This document shows, piece after piece, positions 59,393-64,000 of a stretch of 64,000 nt of DNA. The position numbers and the translations under genes were made by a program. Under the pieces are notes generated by a model. That model was not told the DNA's origin. It ran no database searches and saw only the letters and a list, made by a program, of their open reading frames with translations. The number at the start of each line of letters is the position of its first letter. The first letter of the stretch is position 1. Source of the stretch: Atopsyche davidsoni (taxonomy: Eukaryota; Arthropoda; Insecta; Trichoptera; Hydrobiosidae); assembly GCA_022113835.1 (NCBI GenBank), contig JAILWY010000015.1, forward strand, positions 8,284,501 to 8,348,500. The letters run 5' to 3'.

Positions 59393-59940
59393 AGGGTGTC
59401 CAAAGAGAGTATCGGGTATTTGTTAGTTCAGTAAAACAAAAACTACTAGAAACCAAGTATTTTTTTGTATTGTTGATTATAAGAATACAAAATGGAAAAT
59501 TATTTCGACAAGATGATATAATCGAAATGGTGACCGTTACGCTGTTGACACTCTTCTAATCTAGAACGAAGATTGCTGATAACACGCTGATCACATAGCC
59601 CTCGATGCCATTTCTGACCTGATGTTTTGTTTCAATTCTGTTAGGTTCGTCGGATTATTCTCATAAACCCTGCTTTTAAGGTATCCCCATACGAAATAGT
59701 CAAGAGGGCTAAGGTCGGGGCTTCTGGGAGGCCAGTTGATGTTACCTCTACGTGAAATGACCTTATTAGGGAATAATTCGTTAACAGCTTGAATTGATTG
59801 ATTGGATGTATGGCAAGTGTTGTTGGAACCACGTTCTTGAGTTGAAACCTTGAAACTCCTGCAACTCTGGGTCCAAATTTTTTCGCAGCATATCGCAATA
59901 ACGGTCACTATTCACATTCCCCCGATACTCTCTTTGGATA
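59393..59940 (-). mobile_element. Deleted Tc1/mariner-superfamily element, third copy
   Basis: Ends AGGGTGTCCAAAGAGAG and CTCTCTTTGGATAT. The minus strand encodes the same transposase C-terminal part as the copy at 37916-38457 (CHTSNQSI, then [16 protein letters not shown] and NPTNLTELKQNI), again lacking the N-terminal half. The residue string QQD before CHTSNQ is disrupted here. Confidence 0.85.
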
Positions 59941-60619
59941 TATATATATTTTTTTAAAATATTTTTTTACTCTGGTAAATTCTATTTGAGAGCTCCTCAG
60001 TACTCCGCCCTAAGATCCCCGCCCCGCAACTCTCAGTGGAACTACGTATATTTTGTGAGAGAATTTTAAACCCTGATATAAAAACTATCCTTTATTTATC
60101 ACCCAAAACAATCATTAATATACTTAGCATAAATACTCAGTCTAACATTTTGTATAAAATAAAATTTGATTCGTGAATGTTTGTGTTCATCACATCACCC
60201 TCAGATATATAATATGAGGAGGAATATCACCGAGAAAAATGTAAAGATACCAACAACTTTTAAGTATCATTATATAGCATGTGAGCGAATATTTGCATGG
60301 AAAATTCAAGTTTACAAACCTAATGTAAAATAAGTTTTGAATTATTTCAAAACATTTGAGCCTTTGTGAAGGGCTTGTCTTGGAATTTGCATAAGATTTT
60401 CATATTAATCAACGTTTAAATTAATCTCTTATGCTATATTTAAATGTTAATAATGCTGGAACATTATAAATAAGGGCAATGTTATTTTGTTACTATACAT
60501 AATGTATAAATTTAAATACATACACACACATATATTATATCCTTATCACGCTTCGCTTCCTGTGCTGTGAAGAAACAGATTGTCCTGGTTATTGTTACCT
60601 AACAGTATTTTGAAAGGCA
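59941..60619. other. AT-rich spacer
   Basis: No exon or recognisable element seen. Confidence 0.3.
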
Positions 60620-61070
60620 CATCTCGAATATAGTTAAAAACGAGATAATAATACAAGGCAGTTAACATTTTAAAATCTTTATTTTTGACAGAGAGTACTT
60701 CGTGGAATTCCATTTTAATATTTTAAATAATACACTTGAGTGATTTTTCTACGTGTTAATTTTTATCGATGACCGGTTTCGCCAACTTTTCACGTTGGCA
60801 TTATCAAACTGAGTGAGGAATTATTTCAAAATAACAAGCAATTAAGTGAACAATTGTTAAAGGTATTGATTGTTGGAGAGAGAGAGAGATGTAATGATTG
60901 TCAGGTGGTAATGGGTAATTTAATAGTAATGTGAGTTCAAAATACCTGACAAATGGAGTATTCAATATGATTGCTGTTATTATAAACTAATTATATTGAT
61001 AATAATTGATAATGCTAATGTGAAAGGTTGGCGAAACCGGTTGCCAAGTATTTTATTTTAATATATATAT
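60620..61070. repeat. Dispersed repeat with TTGGCGAAACCGG words
   Basis: 60620-60830 matches 42850-43030 and 45285-45390: GACAGAGAGTACTT, ACTTGAGTGATTTTTC and GACCGGTTTCGCCAACTTTT. A shorter piece with GAAAGGTTGGCGAAACCGG follows at 61021-61040. Tails with such words are common in Penelope-like or other retroelements; class not settled. Confidence 0.5.
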
Positions 61071-61632
61071 ATATATAATTTTAGCCGTTTGTAAACATGG
61101 TTTAACAGAGAATTAGTGAATCTTTTTTGAAAGGATCTTCGACAAGGCGCAGCCTCAGCGAAAACCTACTTTCCTCTAAGGTTATTTATTATGGTGGATA
61201 TACATTTTATGAAGACCCACATTCGCCGGATTATTCTATCGAATAAACGCATGCTAAGTTAATAGTACCCCATTGTCCGGGGACTTGTCTCTCTATATGT
61301 ATATCTGCCTCTGTAAATATACCGAGCACAAAGGACCCTCACTAGAACCCAAACCTTTTCCGAAGGATTTGCTTAGGAAGCCGATCCAACTAATCCTTTT
61401 TGCGATGTGTGATTGGATACTCACGGCGTGTGAGCAAGCGAGCCACGCCCATATTCTGTGGTAATATTAAGGCTTTAATACAATTTACTAATTATTCTCT
61501 ACGCTTTTTTAATTGAAATTACCAAAAAAAACTAGTAACGTGTCTAAAATAGGTACACGGAAAGTTTGGTTGTTATGTGGGTGTGATATATATATATTTT
61601 AATAATTTTATTATATATTGTACATTTCCTCG

Positions 61633-61870
61633 TTATTTCGATGATATCGCCTTTTTATAGAAGTTTTTATCCCTCTTGGAAAACAATTCTTCAAGGGTCG
61701 TTTTTACATCTTTAAGGATATTATTCTTGTTGAGAGTCAAGGCATTTGATTCGTGAAGATCCATTATTATAATGATAAAAGTAACTTTGTATTTTGTCTT
61801 CACATTGAGTTTATTTAAATTATTTGCATTACTAGTTTCGACCCGATACACTGGGTCATCATCAGATGCT
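61633..61870 (-). repeat. Possible Penelope-like element tail
   Basis: The minus strand has GATGATGACCCAGTGTATCG followed by GGTCGAAACTAGTAATGC and a short frame (MYRVETSNANNLNKLN). This wording typifies tails of Penelope-like and some other retroelements, from memory of such sequences. No reverse transcriptase seen. Confidence 0.35.
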
Positions 61871-61914
61871 TAACTAAACTTAAAGTATTGGATATTGTAT
61901 TGTATAGTATAGGA

Positions 61915-62208
61915 CAGGGGTCCCCAACCTTTTTGCACCCAAGAGCACATTCTAGAATGCCGGTCGGGCGGCGGGCACCATTTATTTTTTCCAGGTTTAA
62001 AAAAAAAAAAAAAAAAGTTTATTTATATTTGGACATAGTTAATAAATAATACGTATAATGCACAAAAAATATTTAATTCTCGCTTTATTTCTCTGTTTAA
62101 TTGCTATATATGAACATTTTTTTGTAAACTTTAATATTTAGCGGCGGGCACACGTAAAACGGTCGGCGGGCGCCATGGTGCCCGCGGACATAGGGTTGGG
62201 GACCACTG
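61915..62208. mobile_element. hAT MITE with 8-bp target duplication
   Basis: Starts CAGGGGTCCCCAACC, ends GTTGGGGACCACTG; flanked by GTATAGGA (61907-61914) and GTATGGGA (62209-62216), 7 of 8 matching. Subterminal GGCGGGCACC and GGCGGGCGCCATGG blocks. No coding frame. A related end is nested at about 13938-14020. Confidence 0.9.
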
Positions 62209-62862
62209 GTATGGGATATTGTTTCTTAGGATATGCTTCGACCTAAATAGGTGGTAGTATGAGGGTGCAATGTTGAGCGAGTAAGAAAAATGTGGTAAAA
62301 CTTCCCAACCGAGCTCAATTTTTTTTTCCGTATCTTTCTTGATATATTATTATATTCTTAATATATTGATTTTCCAGTATAGGGTCGTGCATTATCACGC
62401 TGAAGGATAACTCCACCTCTATTTGCTGTACTTGACCGCTTTCACACAATGTTTAAACTACAGAATTTGTTGTTTCTCTTGGTTTTACCAGCTCAAAGTT
62501 GACGATTCCTTTAAAATCCCACACAAACACAAAGCAATACCTTCCGTATGGTAAAATTTGGCCAAGGCGTGCCTCGTAAAGTCCGACCCCCGTCGTTTGG
62601 ATAAACGATTTCCGGGCTCATAGCCGCGGCCGATAAAATACAATTACCCCGCGTCTAATACGGGGATAATAAATTATCCCACTTTCCATCTTCGCCTCAG
62701 ATTTTGGCCTCACATTGACTGCTTCCTCATGTGCAGTAAAACTGACTTAAACTTTTACTAACGATTACTAACGATAACGATTACTCAAAAAAGTCAGACA
62801 GTAACTTTGTGCCGATTCCGAGTGTAACTGAGATTTAAAAACAAGTTCTTTAACCTCTAGGA
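62209..62862. other. Spacer
   Basis: No gene seen. 62380-62720 has short stretches reminiscent of a decayed transposon, but I cannot assign them. Confidence 0.3.
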
Positions 62863-63531
62863 CAGAGGCTCCCAAACTTTTTGACCCATCGACTCCATGT
62901 CGAGATTTCCTGTTTTTCGTAGACCCCCTGCCTTGCTAATATTGAATTTTTACATTTGACCGGATTTTTTGTCCGTTATATCCGAAATCCGTTAAACAGA
63001 GGACCGTTATATCGAGGTTTTACTGTATACCTTTATAAATAAAAACACACAAAATGAAAATATAAAATTCACAAAAAAAATCAGTACTTTTAATGGGAGG
63101 GATGGGTCTGATGCTTTGATAGCAAATTTTCAATATTTGGCTTCAAATAAGTCAGATTTAACTTTGAATCTCCTCGCCCAGTGATTTCCAATCTATTTTT
63201 TTTTGTAAGAAGAATGGCGACAACACTGAAACCCCTTTCCACGAGAAATGAAGATGGTAAAGCTATCAAACACCTTCTTGCGATAGTCCATAATGCAGGA
63301 TAAATAGCAGGTATGTCTCTCTGAAGCCAAAATTGCTGATATTTCTTTCTAAACTGCACCTTCAGTTCTTCATCAGTGGTTATTTCGATCAGTTCTTATT
63401 GTAGTATGACTTCCGATTCTTCAATGTCACCGTATGCATTGATAATCCACTGGTATTTTGGTGATGGCCTGCTTAAATGGGATCCACTCTCGTAGACCTC
63501 CATTTACAGTTCATGGACCACCCACCCTATG
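62863..63531 (-). mobile_element. hAT element with ZBED5-like transposase tail
   Basis: Starts CAGAGGCTCCCAAACTTTTT, ends ACCCTATG; flanked by CTCTAGGA (62855-62862) and CTCTTGGA (63532-63539), 7 of 8 matching. The minus strand 63359-63090 encodes the hAT dimerisation domain: FWLQRDIPAIYPALW, then PSSFLVERGFSV, LLTKKNRLEI and GRGDSKLNLTYLKPN, ending HQTHPSH. The catalytic part is missing. Same family as the element at 31990-32559. Confidence 0.88.
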
Positions 63532-63539
63532 CTCTTGGA

Positions 63540-64000
63540 GATGAATTTCATTATCAGCTTATACAAGTATAAAAATAATCATTTACATCCTTTTTTATTT
63601 ACTATTCCTTTTTTGTTTGCACTTCACCTAGTCACAAAAAGGGACGATTTCGTATAAGTGTCACCGAGCAAACGAGGTACAGAGAGGTTATTTGTAAAAC
63701 GGGTTCAAATAACCTCTGCCTTCGGTGTCGGAATATAAAAATCAAAATGTTTACAGCAACAAGGACACTTTAACAATACCCTAAAAGGAAGGCCTGAGAA
63801 GTTAAGGAATCCCATAAAAGAGATTGAAGAGCGCGAGGGCCGCCTGGAGCTTGTCAATTCGTTTACTTTTTAGTTGTTTCTGAATTTACTTTTTTCTTGA
63901 ACAAATTTTTTTTTTCAATTTGCAAAATGACGTATTTTGATAGAATGAAATATGTGCTAAAAACCTAAGATTTAAATTTAATTTAATTACATTGTAACAG
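63540..64000. other. Right edge of window
   Basis: No supported exon. The inverted words GAGGTTATTTG and CAAATAACCTC at 63684-63716 form a weak dyad. Confidence 0.35.

Overview
The window reads as nuclear DNA of an insect: AT-rich, intron-containing genes with GT-AG junctions, and many class II transposons (hAT, mariner and other Tc1/mariner). A hemipteran is my guess, not something the sequence proves. There is no bacterial gene organisation. I rebuilt the genes by joining exons by hand; in almost every case the intron phases close exactly.

Region 1 (1-3.4 kb): a DEAD-box RNA helicase of the DDX49/Dbp8 type on the minus strand, eight exons visible. Region 2 (4.8-23.3 kb): a cluster of a secreted, cysteine-rich protein family I do not recognise. 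It has four intact six-exon genes (A, B and F on minus, D on plus), one broken copy (E), an orphan first exon and an inverted exon-3 relic. Exon lengths are nearly identical between copies (about 48/107/199/156/225/170 nt), so they arose by duplication. A 3.1 kb hAT element with a perfect 8-bp target duplication lies between B and D and carries two mariner halves. Region 3 (23.5-28 kb): decayed exons of a RAD54L2/ARIP4-type SNF2 helicase, mixed with a large inverted duplication and hAT ends.

Region 4 (30-41 kb): a complete soluble guanylate cyclase beta-1 gene on minus, 14 exons, about 602 aa. It keeps the haem-ligand His105, the YxSxR haem motif and the GTP-specifying Glu and Cys. One intron appears to be GC-AG. 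Its introns hold hAT insertions, a tRNA-like MITE and tandem arrays that have copied pieces of its own exons. Region 5 (41-53.9 kb): a long spacer with a decayed mariner whose 3' tail continues into a ~175-bp tandem array. Region 6 (53.9 kb to the end): a first coding exon on plus that looks like the soluble guanylate cyclase alpha subunit, giving a head-to-head alpha/beta pair. The alpha intron contains a duplicated copy of a beta exon with its hAT element. The rest is transposon relics and intergenic DNA.

Functionally, DDX49 belongs to ribosome biogenesis and the cyclase subunits together form the nitric-oxide receptor. The cysteine-rich proteins are predicted to be exported, with no function assignable from sequence alone. 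They are the best candidate here for something undescribed.
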